Translations under genes and position numbers: made by a program | Source of the DNA: Agarivorans sp. Toyoura001 | Lineage (GTDB): Bacteria > Pseudomonadota > Gammaproteobacteria > Enterobacterales > Celerinatantimonadaceae | Direction of reading: 5' to 3' | NCBI RefSeq assembly: GCF_005405585.1 | Contig: NZ_BJEQ01000001.1 | Coordinates: 372,001 to 436,000 of the forward strand | DNA length: 64,000 nucleotides | Shown: piece by piece, positions 35,890-45,191 of the stretch | How positions within the stretch are numbered: position 1 is the stretch's first letter | Layout of the letters: each line of letters begins with the position of its first letter | Notes under the pieces: generated by a model | Seen by the model: the letters and a program-made list of their open reading frames with translations, nothing else | Databases searched by the model: none | What the model was told of the DNA's origin: nothing

Positions 35890-37926
35890 TTAACTAAATT
35901 GCGCCACCTGCTGGTGTAACTCTTGCGACAGATCTTGTAGATGAGTCGCACTATTTGCCGTTTGCGCCGCGGTAGTGCGGCTATCGCTGGTTAAGTTACT
36001 AATTTGAGAAGCATTAGCCGCAATTTCTTGTGATACTTGCGATTGCTGCTCAGTAGTCGCTGCAATGGTCACCGACTGACTGGCAATGCTCGCCACTTGC
36101 TCAGTAATGCCATTAAGTGCTTCGCCAGTTTGTGCGGCATGTTCGGTAAAAAACTCTCCGCGTTTTTGGCTTTCGCTCATCATTTTCACCGCGTTATTGG
36201 TGCTGTTTTGTAGTTTGCCAATAATGCCTTCGACTTCTTTCACCGATTCCTGAGTACGTTGTGCTAAGGTTCTCACCTCATCAGCAACCACCGCAAAACC
36301 ACGGCCTTGTTCGCCAGCGCGAGCGGCTTCTATCGCGGCGTTTAAGGCCAACAAGTTGGTTTGGTCGGCAATATCGTTAATCATTCGAGTAACATCTTGA
36401 ATATTGTTACTCTCTTGGCCCACTAGCTCAATGGCTTCAGCAGATGAATGCAGTTGTTGATTGAGCAAATCAATCTCATTCACCATGCGCTCAACCAGTT
36501 GTGCGCCCTCCTGAGTATTGTTGTCTGCCTCTCTCACACTCACCGCAATTTCCTCGACTTGCTGAGCTACAGAGGCCGCAGAAGACGACATTTCTTCAAT
36601 CGCGGCAGCCACTTGGTCAACTTGTGCTTGCTGAGAGTCTAACTGGCCTAGGCTATGCTCAGCATCTTTATAAACACCGTTAGATTTACTCTGCAAATCA
36701 CTGCTAGTTTCTCGAATACTGCTCACCAACACATTCAATTTGTTGGCCATCTCTTTTGCACCGGCACTAAGCTGCTCTACCTCATTGCTAGATTCTGCTC
36801 GGCCGCCTTGAAAGCTCACACTAATTTCGCCATTGCCCATGCGCTGCATGTTTTCACTTAATAACTCTAAGGGTCTGGTCATGCTTCGCAGTAGCATAGC
36901 CAAACCAATCAGCACCACCACCGCGACCGAAATAGACACCGCTACAATCAACCATAATAAATCGCTGCTCGCCTTAGTGATTTCACTAACAAAAGTGCCA
37001 CCCAGTAGCTTCCAATTCCACCCATCCACTTCAGCAAATACTAGGTATTTCTCGCCGACTACACCTTGATATTCATAGGGATAAAACACGCTGCCAGAAG
37101 GTTCTTTAAAAATCGCTTTAAAGGGCTGATTACCTGCGTAATCTCTGCGGTCAATAATAGACTCGCCAGGCTTAACCGAAGGGTGCAATAAATAGTTACC
37201 CAGTAGGTGACTAGCATCGTTATCCACCACAATGGTATAGCCCGTATCGCCCCACTTAATCTTAGAGAGATTACTAAAAATCTCCTCAGTGGCTTGGTCA
37301 ATCGGCACCCCAATAAAGCTTAGGGCTGCCACTTTTCCTTGATCATTTTTAATGGGGTAGTAATAGGTGAGGTAATCCTTACCAAATAGACTCACTTTGG
37401 CATGATAAGGTTGACCGCTGAGTAGCACCTTATAACCGGGATGATTAACGCCTAGTTTGGTCCCAACCGCTCGTTCGCCTTGGCTATCTTTCAACGAAGT
37501 AGACACTCGCACAAAATCATTGCCAGAGGCGCTAAACAGAGTAGCTACCGCATTGGTATCTCGCGTAAAACGGTCAACAAAACCGTTTGCGCCTATTAGC
37601 GACGCTCCGCGAATGTGAATGTCTTTAACGCTAGTAGATTCAAAGCTCACTTCACGGTTGGCAACGGTAACACCGTTCATGTAACCATTGCGAAATGTTG
37701 CCTCAAGATCGTGAGCCCGTTCAAGGTAACCATCAAATTGCCCAGCAACCATTGAAGCAACAGCGTTAACTTTAGACTGATGATCAACCATCGCCTGTTC
37801 AAACAAAGCTTTAGACGCTTTGTTGTATACCAGCGCCGCCATAACGCTCAGTCCGAGCAGAATAATCAATCCAATAATCAACTGTAGTTGTATTGAAATG
37901 CTTCGGCTCTTGAACCCATTAATCAT
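35890..37926 (-). CDS. Methyl-accepting chemotaxis protein with Cache sensor
   Basis: With the start at 37926 (GGGAG 6-7 nt upstream) it is 678 residues. It has TM1 at about residues 13-35 and a periplasmic Cache-type sensor to about 320, with [21 protein letters not shown] and [19 protein letters not shown]2 is at about 325-347, followed by HAMP and a signalling domain with tip [34 protein letters not shown]. An in-frame Met 14 codons earlier lacks a ribosome-binding site. The Cache fold usually binds small carboxylates or amino acids. Confidence 0.93.
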   Translation of the reverse strand: MINGFKSRSISIQLQLIIGLIILLGLSVMAALVYNKASKALFEQAMVDHQSKVNAVASMVAGQFDGYLERAHDLEATFRNGYMNGVTVANREVSFESTSVKDIHIRGASLIGANGFVDRFTRDTNAVATLFSASGNDFVRVSTSLKDSQGERAVGTKLGVNHPGYKVLLSGQPYHAKVSLFGKDYLTYYYPIKNDQGKVAALSFIGVPIDQATEEIFSNLSKIKWGDTGYTIVVDNDASHLLGNYLLHPSVKPGESIIDRRDYAGNQPFKAIFKEPSGSVFYPYEYQGVVGEKYLVFAEVDGWNWKLLGGTFVSEITKASSDLLWLIVAVSISVAVVVLIGLAMLLRSMTRPLELLSENMQRMGNGEISVSFQGGRAESSNEVEQLSAGAKEMANKLNVLVSSIRETSSDLQSKSNGVYKDAEHSLGQLDSQQAQVDQVAAAIEEMSSSAASVAQQVEEIAVSVREADNNTQEGAQLVERMVNEIDLLNQQLHSSAEAIELVGQESNNIQDVTRMINDIADQTNLLALNAAIEAARAGEQGRGFAVVADEVRTLAQRTQESVKEVEGIIGKLQNSTNNAVKMMSESQKRGEFFTEHAAQTGEALNGITEQVASIASQSVTIAATTEQQSQVSQEIAANASQISNLTSDSRTTAAQTANSATHLQDLSQELHQQVAQFS

Positions 37927-38181
37927 ATCTAACTCCCTTTGATGCTTATAAGCTGACAGTTTAGTCAACTAAATATCACTAGGGTTAATTTATTTAATTC
38001 AATTGATGATGTAAATGTCATATGAATGTGATGGGAGGCTTCTTTGTTTTACATCAATAAGTGCTTAAGGCAGGCATGAACCAAGGCCTATTACAATATT
38101 TAACTGGGAGGTAAAGCTCACAAAACAACCATTGATTTTTTTGTGAGCTTTCGAACTTTAAAACGAGTTTTAGGCTTAAAT

Positions 38182-38214
38182 AGCGTAAGCAAAGCCTATC
38201 TTTTTGCTTACGCT
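38182..38214 (-). terminator. Hairpin after the DUF302 gene
   Basis: A perfect 12-bp stem AGCGTAAGCAAA/TTTGCTTACGCT with a 9-nt loop, 20 nt beyond the DUF302 stop. The T-run on the minus strand is weak (ATTT). Confidence 0.65.
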
Positions 38215-38233
38215 TGCCAATTTACAGCAACAA

Positions 38234-38701
38234 TTAATTAGCGGCGGCTTTAGAAATACCCGCTAGTGCTCCGCTAACTTTGCTTAACACCGCTTCACAA
38301 CCTTGCATGTTGTGGCGCTTAGCCAAATACTGAGGATCGTTATAAGAAATCCACACTTTGCCTGCTTCATCTTGCCAAACTAAGGCTTTTTGCGGTAAAT
38401 CTAAGGCCATTAACTGCTGACATTGCATTAACGGTGAGCCCACTTTGGGATTACCAAAAATCACTAATTCAGTATCTCTAAGCTCAATGCCTACCTTGGC
38501 TGCCCCGTCTGCATGTTTAATATGATTAAACACCGTCATGCCTTTTTTCTCGAGTATCTGCAGCATCCGTTCAGCGGTTTGGCTAACCGTGTGCTGGCTT
38601 GCAACATTAATCACGCCCTCGCTATTGGCAGTTGCCCCGCCTACAACTCCCGCAGCCGCAATACTAACAGCCAATATTAAACGTCGAATCATTCCTTTCA
38701 T
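38234..38701 (-). CDS. DUF302 family exported protein
   Basis: A 155-residue protein with a signal peptide of about 25 residues (LAVSIAAAGVVGGATA). The mature DUF302 domain shows VFNHIKHADGAAKVGIEL, ELVIFGNPKVGSPLMQ and ALVWQDEAGKVWISYNDP. The family is small, often periplasmic and lacks an assigned reaction. It is separated from the sigma-factor operon by 110 bp and has its own hairpin terminator. Confidence 0.85.
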   Translation of the reverse strand: MKGMIRRLILAVSIAAAGVVGGATANSEGVINVASQHTVSQTAERMLQILEKKGMTVFNHIKHADGAAKVGIELRDTELVIFGNPKVGSPLMQCQQLMALDLPQKALVWQDEAGKVWISYNDPQYLAKRHNMQGCEAVLSKVSGALAGISKAAAN

Positions 38702-38811
38702 GAAACCTCCAAGATAATACCTACCACAAGCCAGCTATTTAGCTTGCTTAGCTCCTAAACCTTACTTAGCCAAGTCTAGTTCAGTTTTCACTTTTGCCAG
38801 CTAAGGCTAAA

Positions 38812-39624
38812 TTAGGGCTGACAATTTCTCGTTAAACCACCCGGTATACGATAGCCTTCTTTGAAATTTCCGTCTGGGCTTTGCTGAGTCACTAACCAAG
38901 CCAAATCGTATTCGAATATCTGCCAAGTGCGCCCTTGCCACCTTATCTCTTGTAAGTCTTGCGGCTTAACAAGATCAGTTAGTTTTGCCAGGTCACTAGC
39001 CAATAGCGGTTTGAGTTGTTCTGCTTCAACACCTTGCAAGATGTTTTCAATACAGGAGCGCTGTTGCTCAGTGGCTTTAGCAGTAACTACACTAGCGGGC
39101 ATTTGGGTAGAGGCGGCATCAAATAAAGCGCGTTCTTGAATTATCATCACTTGCTCAGGCACTTCCGCCGCCTGTCTTTTGGCTGTTTTGGTGCTGGGTT
39201 TGGCTTGCTGCTGGCGCGCCTTTTCTTCGCGTTTACGCGCTTCGGCCACCATAAACTCATGTTGTTTCCGTTTACTTTCAGATAAAGCCTCATCACTTTC
39301 GCTACGCGCTTCAAGCTGCGGAGCTTGTAGCAAACTCACATGGCTTTGATACTGTATTTCGCTAGGTGGCACACTCGTTTCACTAACCAGCCACCAGCCT
39401 AATACACCCACGCAGGCGAATGACGCAGCGCTAGCCCACCAAGGGGCACTCGCCCAAGAATAAGACTTAGCCTTTGGCTTTAGTGTTTCCGCCTGTTTTT
39501 TTGCCATCGCTTGAATGCGTTTATCAAGCAGCTCCGAGGGCTGAATATTCTCTGTTGCCTGCTGATAGATGGCATCTATCTCATCGTCGCTAGGGGTTGA
39601 ATCTGTTGTCGGCTTATCAACCAT
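38812..39624 (-). CDS. Putative membrane-bound anti-sigma-like protein
   Basis: A 270-residue protein I do not recognise by family. The cytoplasmic N-terminus (about 1-62) is acidic then Lys-rich (DDEIDAIYQQATENI...KRIQAMAKKQAETLKPK). One membrane segment follows (PWWASAASFACVGVLGWWLV, about 62-82), then a periplasmic part with a K/E/Q-rich linker and a C-terminal region with two Cys (RSCIEN and TRNCQP). The 8-nt overlap with the sigma-factor gene and the single-pass topology suggest it restrains that sigma factor. Confidence 0.6.
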   Translation of the reverse strand: MVDKPTTDSTPSDDEIDAIYQQATENIQPSELLDKRIQAMAKKQAETLKPKAKSYSWASAPWWASAASFACVGVLGWWLVSETSVPPSEIQYQSHVSLLQAPQLEARSESDEALSESKRKQHEFMVAEARKREEKARQQQAKPSTKTAKRQAAEVPEQVMIIQERALFDAASTQMPASVVTAKATEQQRSCIENILQGVEAEQLKPLLASDLAKLTDLVKPQDLQEIRWQGRTWQIFEYDLAWLVTQQSPDGNFKEGYRIPGGLTRNCQP

Positions 39625-40189
39625 GATGTTTCTCCCAGCATTCGCGAAGTTGTTGGTAAGCGACTCGAAGTCGGCTTTTTATCGCATCAAAAGAGGTTCC
39701 CAATACTTGACTCATTTCCGCTACCGCCAAGCCAGATTGTTTTAAACTAAATACCTCTTGCTGCTTTTGCGGTAATAAGGATACGCAACGCAGCAGTACT
39801 TGTTTATCCAAGCTCTGTTGATGCTCAGCTTCAGGGCTGGAGGCTGACACAAACTCATCAACATTTTGCTCAGCATCGTCAGTCTTGCGATCTTTGGCCC
39901 GCCAGTAATCAGCAATACGTCGCCGAGCAATGGTGTATAAAAATCCCCTAAAGTGCCGCGTAGGCACCTCACTGGCATTGTCTTGAATAGGCAGCTGATA
40001 GGCTTCCGCTTGGGTGATGATAACTTCCCACACCTCTTGAAATACTTCATTGCAGGCGGCCTCGGGCAGCTTTTGGTGAATAAACACAAACAAGGCTTTT
40101 CGGTAACGCTGATAGAGTTGGTCAAACGCGGCTAAGTTACCGCGCTGTCCATAATCAAGCATCAACTGTTCATCACTCATTGAGCTCAT
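39617..40189 (-). CDS. ECF-type RNA polymerase sigma factor
   Basis: From the ATG at 40189, 4 nt after the vWA stop, the protein is 190 residues. Region 2 is AFDQLYQRYRKALFVFIHQKL...EVFQEVWEVIITQAEAY with the RRRIADYWRAKDRK linker. Region 4 is LPQKQQEVFSLKQSGLAVAEMSQVLGTSFDAIKSRLRVA. It directs transcription of a stress or envelope regulon that is not visible here. A longer reading to 40249 would overlap the vWA gene, and no ribosome-binding site is strong, fitting translational coupling. Confidence 0.87.
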   Translation of the reverse strand: MSSMSDEQLMLDYGQRGNLAAFDQLYQRYRKALFVFIHQKLPEAACNEVFQEVWEVIITQAEAYQLPIQDNASEVPTRHFRGFLYTIARRRIADYWRAKDRKTDDAEQNVDEFVSASSPEAEHQQSLDKQVLLRCVSLLPQKQQEVFSLKQSGLAVAEMSQVLGTSFDAIKSRLRVAYQQLRECWEKHHG

Positions 40190-40193
40190 AGTG

Positions 40194-42002
40194 TTAGTTA
40201 TTAATCCTTGCCGGTAAAGTAACGGGTAATGGCTGCACAGCGTACTCATGCTCTGGCAACTGCACAGGCTGAGGAGTATTGTTCTGCTGTGCTAAGGTAT
40301 TGGTTAACCTTGCTAACTTAACAAACTCTGCGCGATAACCAAATTGGTCTTGGCCCTTGCCGCTGTTTGCCCATTCAATAATATCCTGATAAGCCAAATC
40401 ATCAAGGTGTTCGCTAGCTCGGAGTTTTTGACCAAAGGCCGCGACTGCAATAGCAAATTGGTCGTCGGTGCTTAATTTATCAAAGTGAGTGAAGTCTTGG
40501 TTTTTCACCCGCTGAGTATATTTGTTGGAAGCCTCCGACTGGGCTTTTTTGTAACGAACCCTCACTTCAGCTAAGGCTTCATTTTTAGGTTTTACCGCCA
40601 TTTTGTTTTGCTTTTGTTGCTGAAATACCAGTGGGTCAATTAAACCCGGCTTACCTACTGGAGTAATTTCGTAAATTGCGGTAACGCTATGGCCTGCCCC
40701 CATATCTCCGGCATCTTTCTGGTCGTTATTAAAATCAGCACTGTCTAGCTGGCGGTTCTCGTAACCCAACAAACGGTATTCAGACACCATGGTGGGATTA
40801 AATTCTACTTGAAACTTAACGTCGTGCGCCACGGTATACAAACTACTCCCTAGCTGATCAACCAGTAGTTTTTGCGCTTCGTGCAAGGTATCAATATAAC
40901 CCGCTACCCCATTACCGTTATCCGCCAGCTGCTCCATAAGATGGTCGTTGTAATTGCCGGTGCCAAAACCAATGGTTGAGAACTGCACTCCAGCTTTGCG
41001 CTTTTGGCTAATCCTATGTTTAAGCTCGTCGATATCGGTAATGCCCACGTTTAAGTCACCGTCAGACATTAAATACACATGGTTGATTCCACCTTCAATA
41101 AAGCCTTGTTGCGCTTGGCTATAGGCCAATTCAATCCCCGCTGAACCGTTGGTTGAGCCACCGGCACTTAAACTATTAATGGCGTTTTCAATGGCATGCT
41201 TGTCACTCACTTTAGTTGCTGGCAAGGCCACACCAGTGCCACTGGCATAAGTCACAATGGCCACACTGTCATGAGCTTTAAGTTGATTAAGCATTAGCAA
41301 CATTGATTGCTTAAGCAGTGGCAATTTTTCTTGAGACTGCATCGAACCCGATACGTCCACCAAAAACACCACATTAGCCGCCGGGCGAATGTCGGTATCG
41401 GGCTGGTAAGCACTAACACCAATGCGAATCAGTTGGTTGTGTTCATTCCATGGCGAAGCGGTTAGCAAAGTATCGATAGCAATCGGTTGCTCTTCACTAA
41501 GCTGCTGATTTGCTGATTGAGAGTAATCGTAAGAGAAGTAATTAATCAGCTCTTCTACCCGCACCGCATCTTTTGGCGGTAGTCGCCCATTATTAATAAA
41601 GCGACGCATGTTAGCGTAACTGGCGCTGTCTACATCGGCACTAAAGGTAGATACCGGTTGCTCGGCCACCGAGATAACCGCCAAGTTATCGAATTTTTGG
41701 TAGTTTTCGCTGTTTTGCACTTCATAATAAACCGCATCGTTTGCGTAGTGCGAAGCAAGGGCCATGTGAGATTGCTGAGCCACTCGCGTTCTTTTCTGGC
41801 TTTGCTCAAGCTTTGCAATCGGCTGCATAGGTTTAACTAAGGCCTGATGCTCTTGAATAGCGGGAGAAGTCGCAGGCGGTTGCTGGTTGGTTTGCGCTTG
41901 TTCTGCATCGCCAGTTTGGCCACAGGCGGTCAAGGCCGCGAGAGCGATGCCAATGGCAACAGAGCGAGCGACAGGCGAATAGGTGAAAGATAAGTTTTGC
42001 AT
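40194..42002 (-). CDS. vWA-domain lipoprotein (YfbK-like)
   Basis: A 602-residue lipoprotein. The signal peptide ends in the lipobox LTAC near residue 27. After a Q-rich linker comes a region before the vWA domain (about 130-205), then the vWA domain starting VVFLVDVSGSMQ (MIDAS Asp-x-Ser-x-Ser near 217) to about 400. The C-terminal YfbK-type region ends near QFGYRAEFVKLARLTNTL. It is the first gene of an operon vWA-sigma-membrane protein, so it may sense or transmit a surface signal to the sigma factor. Confidence 0.87.
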   Translation of the reverse strand: MQNLSFTYSPVARSVAIGIALAALTACGQTGDAEQAQTNQQPPATSPAIQEHQALVKPMQPIAKLEQSQKRTRVAQQSHMALASHYANDAVYYEVQNSENYQKFDNLAVISVAEQPVSTFSADVDSASYANMRRFINNGRLPPKDAVRVEELINYFSYDYSQSANQQLSEEQPIAIDTLLTASPWNEHNQLIRIGVSAYQPDTDIRPAANVVFLVDVSGSMQSQEKLPLLKQSMLLMLNQLKAHDSVAIVTYASGTGVALPATKVSDKHAIENAINSLSAGGSTNGSAGIELAYSQAQQGFIEGGINHVYLMSDGDLNVGITDIDELKHRISQKRKAGVQFSTIGFGTGNYNDHLMEQLADNGNGVAGYIDTLHEAQKLLVDQLGSSLYTVAHDVKFQVEFNPTMVSEYRLLGYENRQLDSADFNNDQKDAGDMGAGHSVTAIYEITPVGKPGLIDPLVFQQQKQNKMAVKPKNEALAEVRVRYKKAQSEASNKYTQRVKNQDFTHFDKLSTDDQFAIAVAAFGQKLRASEHLDDLAYQDIIEWANSGKGQDQFGYRAEFVKLARLTNTLAQQNNTPQPVQLPEHEYAVQPLPVTLPARINN

Positions 42003-42147
42003 TGTATGAATACCTTGTTGTGACGAATTAGGGTTTAAGACAATCTCAACGAAGTAATCGCAGCTAAAACAAAAGCGAGGCTAAATTAATTTAAAAAAAT
42101 TTAAATATTTTTAAAGGCAGCAAAAATAGCGCCTTTATAAAACAAAA

Positions 42148-42168
42148 CAGCCCGCATAATGCGGGCTG
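42148..42168 (-). terminator. Terminator after ilvE
   Basis: A perfect 9-bp stem CAGCCCGCA/TGCGGGCTG with a 3-nt loop, followed on the minus strand by TTTTGTTTT, 22 nt beyond the ilvE stop. Confidence 0.88.
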
Positions 42169-42190
42169 ATAGTAACGTTAGATAAAGAGA

Positions 42191-43186
42191 CTAAATGGTG
42201 GTTAACCAAGCATGTTGGTCCTCGGCTTTACCCCATTGAATGTCATTCAATGCTTGGCGCAGTTTTAAGGTGGTTTCACCCGCTTCGCCACTACCCACAG
42301 TATGCTCTTTACCTTTATGAATTAAGGTGCCTACTGGAGTAAGTACTGCAGCTGTTCCCGATAAAGCGGCTTCACAACCCGGCTTAGCAGCGCGTTCTAA
42401 TAATTCATCTACGGTGAGTTGGCGTTCGCTTACCTTCAGGCCTAAATCACGAGCCAGAGTAAGAATAGAGTTACGCGTTACGCCGTGTAAAAAGCTACTA
42501 TCTAGCGCTTTAGTAATGAGCTCGTCGCCATCAATCAAAATAAAGTTTGCTGCGCCCGTTTCTTGTACATCACCCTCTGGGCAGAATAATACCTGGTCGG
42601 CGTCTACTTCGTTACGCGCTTGGCTAATTGGTCCTAATGCGCTGGCGTAGTTACCGCCAGATTTCACCATACCCATGTGTGGCGCACAGCGCATGCCGTT
42701 TTCTTCAAGCAACAAACGCAAAGGCTTAGCACCTACTGCAAAGTAGTCGCCCACTGGAGAAAGCAATACATATAGCAATGCAGAGTTAGTGGGGGCCGCC
42801 GCTTTACCAATTGCAGGCTCGGTGCCGATAAAAGTGGGACGAATGTACATAGAGCCCGGTGCAGCGGGTACTTCGCTAGCAAATTTAGCCACTATGTCTT
42901 TAACCATTTGCTCTAATAGCTCAGGTTTAAAAGCCGGCAAACTCAATAACTCGGCAGATTGCGCCATACGTTTAATGTTGGCATCCATACGAAAGACATG
43001 CACGCTACCATCTTCATGACGAAAGGCTTTAAGGCCTTCAAAACAAGTACTTGAGTAATGAAGTACGTGTGCACCAGGGTGCAGGCTAATACTGTCAGAC
43101 GAGACAATTTCACTATCACCCCATTGTTGATCTTCGTATTTTGCCAATGCCATTTGTGGCATAAAAACCGTACCAAAAGCTGCCAT
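42191..43186 (-). CDS. ilvE: Branched-chain amino acid aminotransferase
   Basis: A 331-residue class IV (fold-type IV) PLP aminotransferase catalysing the last step of valine, leucine and isoleucine synthesis and the first of their breakdown. The PLP lysine is Lys175 in MVKSGGNYAS. Other marks are HYSSTCFEGLKAFRH (residues 43-57), SMYIRPTFIGTE and the phosphate-binding TAAVLTPVG. It resembles the longer BCAT form rather than the 309-residue E. coli IlvE. AGGA lies 7 nt before the start. It is monocistronic here. Confidence 0.92.
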   Translation of the reverse strand: MAAFGTVFMPQMALAKYEDQQWGDSEIVSSDSISLHPGAHVLHYSSTCFEGLKAFRHEDGSVHVFRMDANIKRMAQSAELLSLPAFKPELLEQMVKDIVAKFASEVPAAPGSMYIRPTFIGTEPAIGKAAAPTNSALLYVLLSPVGDYFAVGAKPLRLLLEENGMRCAPHMGMVKSGGNYASALGPISQARNEVDADQVLFCPEGDVQETGAANFILIDGDELITKALDSSFLHGVTRNSILTLARDLGLKVSERQLTVDELLERAAKPGCEAALSGTAAVLTPVGTLIHKGKEHTVGSGEAGETTLKLRQALNDIQWGKAEDQHAWLTTI

Positions 43187-43648
43187 GTTGTGTTCCTAAT
43201 TATGCTTGGGCTTAAACGCCCTTTTTATATTTTTACTGAAATGGAGTAGAAAGCTGGTGGGACTAAATGAGTTCGCACTATTTACAACCGATATACCAGA
43301 ACAACCACTGCCAATTTATCCATAAACTGGGTTCGCTGAATGGTAAAAGAGTATGTGGTCTTATGGCACTGCGATCAAGCTTAAGACTCGTCCAAACTGC
43401 AAATATTCTGCGATAAATGCAGTGGGTGTACTATTTTCACAGCCGGAAAGGCCAATTTCAGCGTTGTAGCTGTTGCTGTGTTGCAGCTCAAGCTTCTTAG
43501 CTAGAGGCATAATAAGTAGTGATAAGCGGCTAGATACACCAACAAACTGAGCCAATGAAAATAGATGAAAGCGCCTTTGTTTTTACCCATTAATTTAAAC
43601 AATGTGAGCAAGCTTACTTGATGCGTATTCGGTGTTTCTTCGGTTTAA
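43187..43648 (-). other. Intergenic region ahead of ilvE, 462 bp
   Basis: The stretch carries the presumed ilvE promoter and a possible 13-codon ORF at 43282-43323 (minus, reading MDKLAVVVLVYRL), seven of whose residues are Val or Leu. No ribosome-binding site is evident. The nearby GGGC-TTAAAC-GCCC hairpin (about 43208-43221) has its T-run on the plus strand, the wrong side for ilvE attenuation. Two further short ORFs near 43361-43600 look random. Confidence 0.4.
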
Positions 43649-43987
43649 TCACTCACTACAGGGGCAACTTACCGCTGGAATATAGTTAAGTTTATTTTGT
43701 TTAAACAGCGAAAATACAAGCAACAATTCCTTGTTTATATACTCGATCAGCGCCTCTTCATTTGTGGTAGAAGAAACCTGCTCATTTTCATATAACCAAC
43801 CACCGCAACCAAAACCCACCAATGGCAACTCTTTTGGTAAAATCTGTGGGTCATCAGCAATTTCTACCACTAGCGATTTACCTTTTAATTGAAAATACCA
43901 CGAGTACCCATCAATTCGCCCACGGGCTTTTGATGTTGCATCCAAAAGTAAACTCCCAGACCAGTTTTCATCAGATAATTCAATCAT
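43649..43987 (-). CDS. Hypothetical small protein (possible immunity-like or cassette gene)
   Basis: A 112-residue soluble protein I do not recognise. It opens MIELSDENWSGSLLLDATSKARGR, has a Gly-rich turn LVGFGCGGWLYE near residues 56-67 and ends with CPCSE. It is compact and beta-rich looking, of a size common among immunity proteins and integron cassette products, but no family is assigned. It is third in a same-strand row of three orphan genes. The spacer before it contains no convincing attC right end. Confidence 0.55.
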   Translation of the reverse strand: MIELSDENWSGSLLLDATSKARGRIDGYSWYFQLKGKSLVVEIADDPQILPKELPLVGFGCGGWLYENEQVSSTTNEEALIEYINKELLLVFSLFKQNKLNYIPAVSCPCSE

Positions 43988-44113
43988 TTATTGTTACCTT
44001 GGCAATGTCCCAACAGGGGATGAATTTGGCGAGTTCCCAAGTACGCTGGCCCAGTAGCCTTGTTAACTTCGGCTTTTGCAACGCCCTAATTTGAGGATTT
44101 TATTGTTAAATTG

Positions 44114-44596
44114 TTATATGCCCCTGCGTCGCTGAATATCCATAATGTATTCAGCGTCTAAAACTGCGGACACTGGAATATTATTTTTAAGTTGTTCGAG
44201 GAATTGATTATCAGATCCAAAAACAACACATTCTTGTCCCAAAGTATCTACATATACCCCACACCACTTCAATGAACTTGAAGTAAAATACATACCAGAA
44301 AAAGCCATTTGCCATTGAGATTTATCTGATTCATTGATACTAAAAGTTGTATAGAATTCTTCCCAGTTAGGCGGTGGATATTCAATATCTGAAAACATCG
44401 TCAAATAGAAAAACAATAGACTATCTTTGCTAGCATTTTCTAAATCTCGTAATATATCTATTCCAATATCAGCAAGCTCACCACCAAAGAAGAAATCAGG
44501 ATCTATTAGTATATAACTCCAATCATTTAGAAATGTACTCTCGAACATTTCGGAGTTTAAATTGACAACGTTTGTTTCTATAAACTCGCGGTTCAT
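44114..44596 (-). CDS. Hypothetical acidic protein, likely gene-cassette product
   Basis: A 160-residue protein I do not recognise. It is acidic and aromatic-rich (WSYILIDPDFFFGGELADIGID, SDIEYPPPNWEEFYTTF) and ends MDIQRRRGI, a profile like polymorphic-toxin immunity proteins or orphan cassette genes. The AT content is visibly higher than in ilvE or the PNPOx gene. The start lies 7 nt after the right end of an attC-like site and the stop TAA is part of ATATAAC, resembling a cassette boundary. Confidence 0.6.
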   Translation of the reverse strand: MNREFIETNVVNLNSEMFESTFLNDWSYILIDPDFFFGGELADIGIDILRDLENASKDSLLFFYLTMFSDIEYPPPNWEEFYTTFSINESDKSQWQMAFSGMYFTSSSLKWCGVYVDTLGQECVVFGSDNQFLEQLKNNIPVSAVLDAEYIMDIQRRRGI

Positions 44597-44603
44597 TGGG
44601 AAT

Positions 44604-44719
44604 ACCTAAGCATCAACGCCTATATCACAGAAAATTGAATGTTGGACTGCTTTGCGGCCTTTGACTTAAGCAAAAAATGGGCCAACATTTAATTTTGCCA
44701 GTGCGTATTTTTGTTAGGT
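44604..44719 (-). repeat. attC-like site between two orphan genes
   Basis: Read on the minus strand, the left end ACCTAAC (44719-44713) matches the integron R'' consensus RYYYAAC and includes the stop codon of the upstream gene. The right end is CTTAGGT (44610-44604), its complement at 6 of 7 positions. Inside, ACGC occurs in both flanks (44703-44706 as GCGT, and 44616-44619), offset by one base. Arms 44682-44696 and 44631-44645 pair at 14 of 15 positions. The 116-bp imperfect palindrome and its place between genes fit attC. The missing G at the cleavage position is a caveat. Confidence 0.6.
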
Positions 44720-45127
44720 TATCTTACCGTCCCATAAATCTTCTAGTTTTCCATCACTGACTTCGCTCTGCGATATTGTAAACATGCAACCTATTATTTT
44801 AAATGTATTTGGTATAAACCAAACTAAATATGAGCCGTATGGATTAACTTTCACTCTAGCTGTTTGAAGATATTCAGGGTCTTCCAGTATTAAATTTTCC
44901 ACAAACTCAGAAATACTATTGCTGATCCGCTGTGCATGTAGGCCCTTCCTATCACTTATAAATTTAAGCCTTATTTCGTATGTTTTATACAGTTGTTCTT
45001 TTCTAGCTTTGGCTACGCCACTTCCAATTCTTATAACCGCCCCATTATCCAACTCTTTTATCACAGAGTTAGATTCACACAAGCATGAATTCCTAATTTT
45101 TGATAATAGTGATTCTGACTCTGACAT
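44714..45127 (-). CDS. Hypothetical protein, likely gene-cassette product
   Basis: The ATG at 45127 gives 137 residues (MSESESLLSKIRNSCLCESN...). It lies 6 nt after GTTAGGT (45140-45134), an exact match to the integron core GTTRRRY, and the stop overlaps ACCTAAC, so I prefer it. A longer reading to 45199 would translate through a 44-bp perfect palindrome. I do not recognise the protein. It is Lys/Glu/Ser-rich, with LKFISDRKGLHAQRISNSI in the middle and a hydrophobic YLVWFIPNTFKIIGCMFTI near the end. Confidence 0.55.
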   Translation of the reverse strand: MSESESLLSKIRNSCLCESNSVIKELDNGAVIRIGSGVAKARKEQLYKTYEIRLKFISDRKGLHAQRISNSISEFVENLILEDPEYLQTARVKVNPYGSYLVWFIPNTFKIIGCMFTISQSEVSDGKLEDLWDGKIT

Positions 45128-45147
45128 TCGTAAACCTAACAACTTAT

Positions 45148-45191
45148 TAAGAGGGAAATTGCCTTGTTTAAACAAGGCAATTTCCCTCTTA
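45148..45191. repeat. 44-bp perfect palindrome
   Basis: Two 22-nt arms (45148-45169 and 45170-45191) are exact reverse complements with no spacer; the centre is TTGTTTAAACAA and the outer part TAAGAGGGAAATTGCC. It lies 7 bp upstream of a GTTAGGT core-like site in the leader of an orphan gene. It could be the terminal stem of another attC-like hairpin, a transcription terminator or a protein-binding site. Confidence 0.85.

Noticed and set aside
43361-43600. Two short minus-strand frames (64 and 29 codons) between ilvE and the orphan genes
   Set aside because: They overlap in different frames, start at TTG or ATG without ribosome-binding sites and resemble nothing known.
43988-44113. Second attC site between the orphan genes at 44114 and 43987
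   Set aside because: The left end ATATAAC is only partly in consensus and no complementary GTTATAT right end is present; kept as a weak part of the cassette argument only.
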